Assembly (NCBI GenBank): GCA_027011725.1
Contig: JALUZQ010000279.1
Coordinates: 1 to 15,276, forward strand
Source: Sulfurimonas sp.
GTDB taxonomy: Bacteria; Campylobacterota; Campylobacteria; Campylobacterales; Sulfurimonadaceae
Direction of reading: 5' to 3'
Length of the DNA stretch: 15,276 nucleotides
Numbering within the stretch: the stretch's first letter is position 1; each line of letters opens with the position of its first letter. A model generated the notes under the pieces. That model did not search any database. It worked only from the letters and a program-made list of their open reading frames with translations, and was not told where the DNA came from. The position numbers and the translations under genes were made by a program. Shown here piece after piece: positions 7,234 through 13,730 of this stretch.

Positions 7234-8256
7234 CTATTGTGGAAATTTTGTTGGGACTTTAATGTCTAAGTCTGGGCCGGTGAGAGACTTCATAAACTCT
7301 ACGATTTTATCAACTTCTGCTTCACTGAGGTGTCTATCAACCATGACATCAGATTTGTTTTTAACATTGTGTTCAAAACGTCCGCCGTGTGAGCAGATGA
7401 CTGTTGCCTCTTTGAGTGTTTTTACACTCCCATCATGGAAGTATGGGTATGACTTTGTAACATCACGAAGTGTCGGCGTTTTAAAGACACCATACCATGC
7501 AGCTCTCTTTTTCACATTGTAACGACCAAGTTCTTTACCTGTGAGGTTGCCATCGTGGAGTCCGATATTTTGAAAACTTCCATCAGTGAAGTTAAAACCG
7601 TCATGACAATCAACACAGTGTGCTTTTCCTTTAAAGAGTGAAAAACCCTCTTTTGCATCTTTAGAGATGGCTTTTTTATCACCTTTTGCATATTTGTCAA
7701 ACGGTGACTCAGTAGAGACGACAGTTCTCTCAAATGATGCTATGGCTTTGGCAATAGTCTCTTTGTTAATGCCTTCACCTGGATATGCTTTGTCAAACAG
7801 TGGTTTGTAGCCTTTTATTTTTTGAAGTTTTGGTACAAGCTCTTTGAGCGGCATATTCATTTCAACATCAGCTTCAATAGGACCAAGCGCTTGTTGTTCT
7901 AAACTCTTTGCACGCCCATCCCAAAATTGATGTCTTTGATACGCACTGTTAAGTACAACTGGTGAGTTTCTAGGACCCACACGCCCTTCAAATCCTACTG
8001 CTTTTGAAGTAGGTACTTCATCAGTCCAACCACGAGCCGGAGAGTGGCAAGTCGCACAAGAGACAGTGTCATTCTTTGAGAGTCGTTTATCGAAGTAGAG
8101 TAGTTTTCCAAGTTCAATACGAGCCGGTGTGAGTTTGTTGTTTGTAGGTTGCGGTACCTCTGTTGGTCGCAGCCATTTTTTCATATCATCGTTTGCCGTT
8201 GCCCCTGTGAAGAGTGCAGAGACGACAAGTGTCGCTAAGAGTGATTTTTTTATCAT
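7234..8256 (-). CDS. Di-haem cytochrome c peroxidase (CcpA/MauG family)
   Basis: This 340-aa periplasmic enzyme probably reduces H2O2 to water with electrons from small periplasmic carriers. The signal peptide is residues 1-21. Two haem c sites are present, CATCH (67-71) for the N-terminal peroxidatic domain and CVDCH (214-218) for the C-terminal electron-transfer domain. Family blocks include GPRNSPVVLNS (94-104), FWDGRAKSLEQQALGPIE (111-128), and KTPTLRDV with YPYFHDGSV (259-278). An extra Cys (C288, in ICSHGGR) replaces the aromatic region usual before the GG, which is odd. The frame stays open to 8535, but the ATG at 8256 gives a signal peptide and has AGGGG upstream, whereas the extension overlaps another gene and looks non-coding. 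Classical peroxidase versus MauG-like oxidase cannot be decided from sequence. Confidence 0.93.
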   Translation of the reverse strand: MIKKSLLATLVVSALFTGATANDDMKKWLRPTEVPQPTNNKLTPARIELGKLLYFDKRLSKNDTVSCATCHSPARGWTDEVPTSKAVGFEGRVGPRNSPVVLNSAYQRHQFWDGRAKSLEQQALGPIEADVEMNMPLKELVPKLQKIKGYKPLFDKAYPGEGINKETIAKAIASFERTVVSTESPFDKYAKGDKKAISKDAKEGFSLFKGKAHCVDCHDGFNFTDGSFQNIGLHDGNLTGKELGRYNVKKRAAWYGVFKTPTLRDVTKSYPYFHDGSVKTLKEATVICSHGGRFEHNVKNKSDVMVDRHLSEAEVDKIVEFMKSLTGPDLDIKVPTKFPQ

Positions 8257-8282
8257 CAATTTCCCCTGTTTTCTAATAAGTA

Positions 8283-8288
8283 ATTGTA
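8283..8288 (-). promoter_or_regulatory. Candidate -10 box of the peroxidase operon
   Basis: The 65-base gap between the ABC cassette and the peroxidase holds GTTACAAT (TACAAT at 8288-8283) on the minus strand. Initiation near 8276 would leave a leader of about 20 bases before the ATG at 8256. The match is moderate and no clear -35 is seen. Confidence 0.35.
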
Positions 8289-8321
8289 ACATTAACAAAC
8301 TTAAACAAGGAGGGAAAAAGA

Positions 8322-9263
8322 TTATAAAGTAGTATGGTTTACGATGAGAAAGTAGATGAATTTTGCAGAGACAATGAAGACAAAAAGAGTGTACCATATC
8401 AGCGCTTTTGCGCGTAGCTCTGTTTTTTGTACAAAAAGAGCAAAGCTCAGTGCATAGTAGCTTGCAAGAATGAGTGAGGTGTAGATAAAGTAGCCGATGT
8501 AAGCATAATCGGAGGAAAGAATACAGTAAGGGCATCTATGTGTCGGCAGTTCATAGATATAGGTGCTGAAAAAGTAGGTGATAGCAAGATAAGAGATGTA
8601 CAAAAAGAGCAGACTAAACGCAGCACTTAGGAGTCGTTTGTTCAAAGTAAGGGTTAAGAGCAAAAGGAGATAAAGAGTGTAGAAAAGTGTGACTAAAGAG
8701 CTGTTAGAGAGGCTAAAACTGTTTTGTGTGTGTTTATAGATATGTGAGCAACACATGACCGGCTCTACTGTAGAGAGATGCGCAAAAAAGTTGAGCTCTA
8801 AAAAAATATCTATGAGAAAAAGGAGAAAAATAAGAAGAAAAAAGAGGTACTTGCGTTTGAAATAGGGGTGTCCTTTGGTAATGAAGTCCTCTTTGTTGAT
8901 GCGAAGCCAGAGCAAAGAGCAGAGAATGATAACAACTTTTAAAACAATAAGAGGATTTCCAAAAGCGTTGGAGCTCACAACTCCCGCAGCACACATTGCA
9001 CCGGGAATAATGTCTGAGAGACTATTAAGTGTATGGGTAAAGAGGGCGAGAAGAAAAATGTTGATAAAGAGAGAGACCTGTATGATGGTTGTGATGAGGT
9101 AGGAACTCTTTTCAAGGGTGTATTGTTCTTGTGTCACTGCGTTTGGCTTGTAGTTTTTAATGAGTTGCACTGTTTTAAACGCAGCGAAGGTGAGAACAAC
9201 AGCTAAAGAGAGGGTAACAAAAAGCAGTACTATCACTTGGGGAGAGAGAAAAATATTACTCAA
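8322..9263 (-). CDS. Polytopic inner membrane protein with conserved-looking Cys pairs, ABC-cassette partner
   Basis: I do not recognise this 313-aa protein with certainty. It has about eight predicted membrane helices (near 10-30, 56-78, 104-120, 138-158, 188-208, 210-234, 255-278, 288-309). Cys residues cluster in the loops: C91 in PGAMCAAG, C171-C172 in MCCSH, and C244/C247 in HRCPYC, a thioredoxin-like CxxC next to His. This suggests thiol-disulfide exchange or metal/haem handling across the membrane, which is inference. The start is a TTG at 9263, overlapping the ATPase stop by 8 bases, with AGAGGG 5 bases upstream. It is the last gene of the ABC cassette. It lacks the ABC permease signature motifs, so it is more likely an accessory or substrate-handling subunit than a second permease of FtsX type. 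Confidence 0.82.
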   Translation of the reverse strand: MSNIFLSPQVIVLLFVTLSLAVVLTFAAFKTVQLIKNYKPNAVTQEQYTLEKSSYLITTIIQVSLFINIFLLALFTHTLNSLSDIIPGAMCAAGVVSSNAFGNPLIVLKVVIILCSLLWLRINKEDFITKGHPYFKRKYLFFLLIFLLFLIDIFLELNFFAHLSTVEPVMCCSHIYKHTQNSFSLSNSSLVTLFYTLYLLLLLTLTLNKRLLSAAFSLLFLYISYLAITYFFSTYIYELPTHRCPYCILSSDYAYIGYFIYTSLILASYYALSFALFVQKTELRAKALIWYTLFVFIVSAKFIYFLIVNHTTL

Positions 9264-9924
9264 GATGACCCTCTTTGAGCATAAAGCGTTTGTCTATGAT
9301 GTCTAAATCATCAAAAAGAGGGTCGTGTGTCGCGATAACAATAGTTTTGCCTTTACGTTTAAGTTCTTTAATGATTTCTAGGAATTTCAGGGCATTGGCT
9401 TTGTCAAGATTTGCCGTTGGCTCATCGCAGAGAATGATGTCGGCATCATTGACAATGGCACGGGCAATGACGGCACGCTGTTTCTCTCCCCCTGAGAGGT
9501 TTGCTACTTTTTCATCTGCTTTGTGCGCGATATTCGCGATTTCAAGTGCTTTTCGTGTGGCTGCGTTTATCTCTTTAAAAGAGAGCTCTTTTATGACCAA
9601 AGGAGGCAGAAGGTTCTCCCTGAGTGTTAACTCTCCTAAAAGATGAAACGACTGTGTAATGTAAGCTACCGTGTCACGTCTGTAGAGTGAAGCGTAGTAA
9701 TCAGAGTACGAAGCGATGTTCTCTCCTGCAATTTCTACACGTCCGCTTGTAGGTTTAAGCAGTGATGCCAAAATATGCAGCAGGGTACTTTTCCCACTCC
9801 CGCTGACTCCCTGAAACTGTACCATTTCTCCTGCGTTTATATGGAGTGTGATGTTGTGTAAAGCAGTGAAGTGTTCACCATTTTGACTCTCAAATGTTTT
9901 GCAAAGATCTTGTAACTCTATCAT
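9256..9924 (-). CDS. ABC transporter ATP-binding protein (LolD/MacB-type)
   Basis: This is a 222-aa cytoplasmic ATPase that drives the neighbouring FtsX-like permease. The nucleotide-binding motifs are complete: Walker A GVSGSGKST (39-47), Q-loop Gln at 91, signature LSGGEKQR (143-150), Walker B IILCDEPTANLD (163-174), and H-loop His at 200. The sequence is of the LolD/MacB/FtsE class (ABC type used with FtsX permeases). I start it at the ATG at 9924, which overlaps the permease stop as ATGA; the 13 upstream codons back to 9963 lie inside the permease and look non-coding. Its 3' end overlaps the next gene by 8 bases, so translation of the cassette is probably coupled throughout. The substrate is unknown. 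Lol lipoprotein export is unlikely because only one permease gene is present. Confidence 0.94.
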   Translation of the reverse strand: MIELQDLCKTFESQNGEHFTALHNITLHINAGEMVQFQGVSGSGKSTLLHILASLLKPTSGRVEIAGENIASYSDYYASLYRRDTVAYITQSFHLLGELTLRENLLPPLVIKELSFKEINAATRKALEIANIAHKADEKVANLSGGEKQRAVIARAIVNDADIILCDEPTANLDKANALKFLEIIKELKRKGKTIVIATHDPLFDDLDIIDKRFMLKEGHLE

Positions 9925-11099
9925 TTGAGTACCTCGTTTGGCTCGGTGATGGCAACACGCCACAGCGGAATGATGATGGCAAGCATAAAAGGAACGACAA
10001 AGAGTAAAAAGAGCAGCACCAAATCTGAGAGATGAATGGCAGGGGTGAATGATGCATCGTTTTGAAGGTTGTTATAGCCTAAAAATATGTTTCGCAACAG
10101 AGGTGCTCCAAAAACATAGACATAGATAAGGGCGCCAATTACACCGAAAATATAGGCAAAAAAAGCGACGATGAAGTTCTCCTCGAGTTTAAAAGAGATA
10201 ATGCCTTTAATGCTCCAGCCGACAGACTTTAAGATGGCAACCTCTTTTGCATCCGCTGTTGTGATGAGTGAGTAGCGTTGGTAGAGAATGAGTAAAAATG
10301 TTGCAAGAGCAATGGAGTAAAGTACCATAAAAACACCGCCTTTGTAGTTAAAAAGGTTTTCATAATGCTTTTGTATATCCTCTTTTGTAATGATGCGGGT
10401 GTTGAAGTGTGAGACAAGCAGTTTTTCATAGACTGTGAGACGTTCATTCTTGTTTGGTACTTCTAAAATAATGTCACTAAATTCATCTCGTGGTATGCCT
10501 AAAATTTTACGGGCTTCTTCGATGTCCATCAGGATAACATCTGAACCGATTAGCGCTGTAGTTTGTGGAAGTGTATCGTAGATGTAAACTTTTTCTTTGC
10601 TTCTGTTAGGCGGTCGGAAAATGTAGTAGTCGTTGTAGGCGTACTCATTAAAGAACTTCTTCACCCCTGTTCCGATGATCATATTTTTTCTTTTCAAAAA
10701 TGCTTCTATGTCTATATTTTGTAGGAGTCGTTGCAGATTTTTTTGTACCTGCTCATCGTAAAAGTCTATACCGACTATGAGAAAGTGCTCCTCTTTTGGT
10801 TCGTAGTAGTGCTCACCATAGATGCGCCCCTGCGCTTTTGTTACCCCCTCAATAGCGAGGGCTTCATCGAGCCAAGAGGAAGGCAGATTCATTAATCGTC
10901 CCGCTTGGTACTTTTGCAGTGTGATATCTGCTTGTGCATCAAGTGTGGAAAAAATATCTTTTTTGAGTGAAGCACTTATGAAAAGTGTGCTTGCAAGCAG
11001 GGCGATAAGGAGTGCTGAAAGTAGAAATATACCAAGGTGCTTTTTTTTGTGTTTAAGCAGTAAAAGCAGTAAAAAGTGGAGCTTAGGGAGCATAGACAT
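9921..11099 (-). CDS. FtsX/MacB-type ABC transporter permease
   Basis: This 392-aa inner membrane protein has the four-helix MacB/FtsX plan: TM1 at about 22-44, a large periplasmic domain (45-252), then TM2 (253-273), TM3 (307-330) and TM4 (358-380). The cytoplasmic segment KEVAILKSVGWS (285-296) is the coupling helix motif of the FtsX superfamily, and the C-terminus IPLWRVAITEP is also typical. Such permeases usually do mechanotransmission or extract lipoproteins or periplasmic substrates instead of importing small solutes. The ATG at 11099 (or the next at 11093) lies inside the 3' end of the preceding small gene, with a 17-base overlap, and the stop overlaps the ATPase start. A homodimer with two ATPases is expected. 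The substrate is not evident. Confidence 0.93.
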   Translation of the reverse strand: MSMLPKLHFLLLLLLKHKKKHLGIFLLSALLIALLASTLFISASLKKDIFSTLDAQADITLQKYQAGRLMNLPSSWLDEALAIEGVTKAQGRIYGEHYYEPKEEHFLIVGIDFYDEQVQKNLQRLLQNIDIEAFLKRKNMIIGTGVKKFFNEYAYNDYYIFRPPNRSKEKVYIYDTLPQTTALIGSDVILMDIEEARKILGIPRDEFSDIILEVPNKNERLTVYEKLLVSHFNTRIITKEDIQKHYENLFNYKGGVFMVLYSIALATFLLILYQRYSLITTADAKEVAILKSVGWSIKGIISFKLEENFIVAFFAYIFGVIGALIYVYVFGAPLLRNIFLGYNNLQNDASFTPAIHLSDLVLLFLLFVVPFMLAIIIPLWRVAITEPNEVLK

Positions 11100-11334
11100 A
11101 GTCCATCTGTTTATACTCTTTCATTTGCGGATAGAGTCGGTTTGAGTCGTCACTGTAAAATCCTACTCGGTGTTCAAGAAAGGAAGTAGATGCTGCAAAC
11201 CCCGGCAGACGAATAAGTGCTGAGAGCTTTTGTATGGGGAGTGTATTGCTGCGCAGGTGGTTGACCCCAAAGAGTGCCAATCCAAACGCAGTGACACTAA
11301 ACAGGGTAAAAAGTAAAAAGTTTTTTACTAAAAT
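11083..11334 (-). CDS. Small exported or membrane-anchored protein with apparent ATT start
   Basis: This is an unrecognised protein of about 83 aa opening the ABC cassette. No ATG, GTG or TTG follows the strong AAGGAG (11340-11345) at normal distance, but an in-frame ATT lies exactly 5 bases after it. Starting there gives a Lys followed by a hydrophobic segment (NFLLFTLFSVTAFGLALFGV), a convincing signal or anchor sequence. The only standard start, TTG at 11280, would cut that segment and has no ribosome site. The rest (about residues 24-83) is a soluble domain with RLPGFAASTSFLEHRVGFYS and a C-terminal MDYVYAP. It begins 12 bases after the MCP stop and overlaps the permease by 17 bases. It probably sits in the periplasm beside the permease. 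The gene is likely; the start is less certain. Confidence 0.65.
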   Translation of the reverse strand: MLVKNFLLFTLFSVTAFGLALFGVNHLRSNTLPIQKLSALIRLPGFAASTSFLEHRVGFYSDDSNRLYPQMKEYKQMDYVYAP

Positions 11335-11339
11335 ACCTA

Positions 11340-11345
11340 CTCCTT
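11340..11345 (-). promoter_or_regulatory. Shine-Dalgarno pointing to an ATT start
   Basis: AAGGAG on the minus strand begins two bases after the TAA stop of the MCP gene and is followed by TAGGT and then ATT (11334-11332). It is as strong as the ribosome sites of the neighbouring genes. No conventional start codon in any frame lies within 10 bases downstream. Confidence 0.65.
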
Positions 11346-11346
11346 T

Positions 11347-13206
11347 TTAAACTTTAAATGTCTGCAGGTGACTTTTGAGCTCTTGGGTCGCTTGACGTAT
11401 CTGCTCGCTTGCACGTGCTACATCTTCAACTGTTTTGATGTTCTCATTTGAGAGTTGGCTGACATCTTGGATCTTTTGGATGATGCTCTCTGTTTTATTT
11501 GCATTCTCACGGTAGCCATCAAGAATGTTCTCGCTCATTTGTGTTGATTGTGACATGATCTCTACTGTTTGAGTGATCTTATCACCAACATTTGTGGAGA
11601 TGGAAGAGAGCTCTTCTATTTCTGAAGAGGTTTCATTCATTTGCGTAGAACTGTCAACTATGGCTTGTACAATAACATTGACTGTTGCGTTTATTTCAGC
11701 GAGTGACTTTTGTGTACGCTCTGCAAGCTTACGTACTTCATCGGCAACTACGGCAAAGCCACGTCCATGCTCTCCTGCACGAGCGGCCTCAATAGCTGCG
11801 TTTAGTGCAAGCAGGTTTGTCTGGTCTGCAATGTCAGAGATGACAGTTAGAATGTCTTTGACCTGTGCTGCATCTTGTGAGAGTTGATTAAGCCCTTGGG
11901 CTATCTCTACTTGTGTCTCGGCAGAAGCTTGTACTTTGTTTACAAGTGTAAGAATGTCCTCTTGTGTTGCAACAAGGTTCTCATTTGACTGGATGAGGTT
12001 CTCTTTTCCGTGTTGTGCCTCTTCGATGGCAATGCTGAGTGCATTTTTCATCTGTGTCCCTTCCTCAACAGTCTCATTAAGTACACTGTTTTGGTGTTTT
12101 GACTTCTCTTCAACGGAGACGACCGTTTGTTCAAGATGGTTGGTAACACTACGGTTTTGCTCTGATGAAGCGATGACAACTTTGAGTATATCTTGTACTT
12201 TTTCTATAAAATCATTGATATAGCGGTTCGCCTCGGCAATCTCATCATTTGTATCGGTAGCAAGACGCATAGTTAAGTCACCGTCTCCCTGTGTAAGCTC
12301 TTTTGCTGTATTTATAAGCTTTTTAACAGGATCAACGATAGATTTGATGACAAAGAGCAGCATTAGCACGATGACAAAACCAAAGAGTAACTGAATAATA
12401 AGTGACATCATAGCAAGAGAGCCTATTTTTTTCTCTATGATTGGTCCATATGTTTTGTGCATTTTATTTAAGAGTTGTTGGTTCTTTTGACTGAGTTTTT
12501 GCATTTTACCAATCAGCCCTTGATCTGGCGTGAGTCCCTTGACTTGAGTTGCTTTGACAAAGGCGCTAAAGTACTTCTTGTAGTTTTGTAAAATGCTTAG
12601 GATTTTCTCTTTATCTCTGATATTGTTACTGTCTATATAGTATACAAGAGCATTGTATGATCTTTTGAACTTTTTAAAGTATTTTTTTGAATGGGTAAGC
12701 TGGAAACTTTTTTCAAGGTTTGAGAGTGTTAAGACCATGCTGTATATATCTTGGTCTTGAATCTTCTTGGCATAAAGTTCTGCTGATTTCTCTGCTTTTG
12801 TGAGCTTTTTATTGAGTCCTTTTTTAGGTCCAAAGCCCAGTTTTGCCTGAATGGTCACAACATCGTCAAAACTCTTTTTATAGGCTTGAGCATTTTTGAT
12901 GATCTCTTGAAGGGTAGAGACTTCAAGGTCTATATCTTGAAGTGAGCTTTTGAGCGCTGTTGTGTTGTTTTGAAATTTTTCATAGTCATTATAGAACTGG
13001 GCAATATATTTTCTCTGGGTATAGCTTGAAAAATTCGTAGCATCAATTGTAAGAGTTTTCATATTGTTTTCTATTTTATGTACATAGGTCTCTGCGTTTA
13101 CGAGTTTTTTATTCTCGCTCAACATATAGTTGACGATGTAAATATTTGCTAAAATAGAGACAATGGAGATACCCATTACCCCTATAAGTTTATTTTTAAT
13201 TGTCAT
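11347..13206 (-). CDS. Methyl-accepting chemotaxis protein with periplasmic four-helix-type sensor
   Basis: This 619-aa transmembrane chemoreceptor signals through CheW/CheA to flagella. TM1 is about 7-29, the periplasmic sensor 30-262, TM2 263-288, HAMP about 289-341 (with DPVKKL and DEI), and the rest is the coiled signalling domain with the universal hairpin tip (about 456-498, including [20 protein letters not shown]). The sensor is wholly helical and has two similar segments, [12 protein letters not shown] (124-135) and [12 protein letters not shown] (224-235), each before a coil. That G-x-x-P-x-x-GL pattern is typical of helical bimodular (HBM) domains, which bind organic acids in known receptors. 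The ATG at 13206 follows GGAGG, 19 bases after the upstream gene. The C-terminus lacks a CheR-binding pentapeptide. The ligand is unknown. Confidence 0.95.
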   Translation of the reverse strand: MTIKNKLIGVMGISIVSILANIYIVNYMLSENKKLVNAETYVHKIENNMKTLTIDATNFSSYTQRKYIAQFYNDYEKFQNNTTALKSSLQDIDLEVSTLQEIIKNAQAYKKSFDDVVTIQAKLGFGPKKGLNKKLTKAEKSAELYAKKIQDQDIYSMVLTLSNLEKSFQLTHSKKYFKKFKRSYNALVYYIDSNNIRDKEKILSILQNYKKYFSAFVKATQVKGLTPDQGLIGKMQKLSQKNQQLLNKMHKTYGPIIEKKIGSLAMMSLIIQLLFGFVIVLMLLFVIKSIVDPVKKLINTAKELTQGDGDLTMRLATDTNDEIAEANRYINDFIEKVQDILKVVIASSEQNRSVTNHLEQTVVSVEEKSKHQNSVLNETVEEGTQMKNALSIAIEEAQHGKENLIQSNENLVATQEDILTLVNKVQASAETQVEIAQGLNQLSQDAAQVKDILTVISDIADQTNLLALNAAIEAARAGEHGRGFAVVADEVRKLAERTQKSLAEINATVNVIVQAIVDSSTQMNETSSEIEELSSISTNVGDKITQTVEIMSQSTQMSENILDGYRENANKTESIIQKIQDVSQLSNENIKTVEDVARASEQIRQATQELKSHLQTFKV

Positions 13207-13225
13207 ACAATTCCTCCGTGAATTT

Positions 13226-13729
13226 TTAAATTTTGTACGATAAAGCAGCTTTTGTAAACGCAGTAGAGCAGAAAAAGAGTGCTATAAAGATGGGATTGAA
13301 TTTTACTTCTTCATCACTAACGGTATCAAATACGCTAAAGCTGAAGCCTTCGCCGTCATTTGGATTTTGAGGTTTTACTATAAATTCGAGTGGTGTTAGT
13401 GTGCGTATCATATTGATGATATTTTTCTTTGTTTTTTTATTTTCTTCATTGAGAATATTGAAATCTTTCTCTTGTGCTTCTCTGTGTGTGAGCAAAATCT
13501 TTTCTATGATGTCTGTTTTGTCTTTAAAGACGACCTTGTTCCATGTGATGATGGTGTTGTTAGAAGCGACTTGGCAGTTTTTTTGCATTAGAGGGTTCGG
13601 TTTTTTGCCGCGTAGTGCTTCGATAAGAGAGAGCAGATAGTTCACTCCTCCTATACTTTGTGCTGCTTTTTGCATAAAAAGATGCACGGTTGCCTTTGTT
13701 TCATCGCTTTGATTGTTAAAATTACACAT
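13226..13729 (-). CDS. Hypothetical 167-aa protein between a GGDEF protein and a chemoreceptor
   Basis: I do not recognise this protein. It has no signal peptide; most of it looks soluble and mixed alpha/beta, with a charged helix (about 70-105, KEN-rich) and a hydrophobic C-terminal stretch ([19 protein letters not shown], 143-161) that might be a buried helix or a membrane tail. There are Cys residues at positions 2, 52 and near 153, with no metal-site pattern. The frame extends to an ATG at 13774 inside the cyclase gene, but the ATG at 13729, one base after the cyclase stop (TAATATG), is the natural start, with GGAG 10 bases upstream. Its place between cyclase and MCP suggests a role in the same signalling pathway, by position only. 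Confidence 0.72.
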   Translation of the reverse strand: MCNFNNQSDETKATVHLFMQKAAQSIGGVNYLLSLIEALRGKKPNPLMQKNCQVASNNTIITWNKVVFKDKTDIIEKILLTHREAQEKDFNILNEENKKTKKNIINMIRTLTPLEFIVKPQNPNDGEGFSFSVFDTVSDEEVKFNPIFIALFFCSTAFTKAALSYKI

Positions 13730-13730
13730 A

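Noticed and set aside
8257..8535. N-terminal extension of the peroxidase frame by 93 codons
   Set aside because: It overlaps the end of the membrane protein gene, has Cys/Leu/His-rich composition unlike the enzyme, and the ATG at 8256 gives a standard signal peptide with a ribosome site.
9925..9963. Thirteen extra N-terminal residues on the ABC ATPase
   Set aside because: They lie within the permease 3' end; the ATGA overlap at 9921-9924 and the family N-terminus favour the ATG at 9924.
8322..11099. ABC cassette as the LolCDE lipoprotein exporter
   Set aside because: Only one permease gene is present, it is followed by a Cys-bearing membrane protein of another type, and the small exported protein does not look like LolA.
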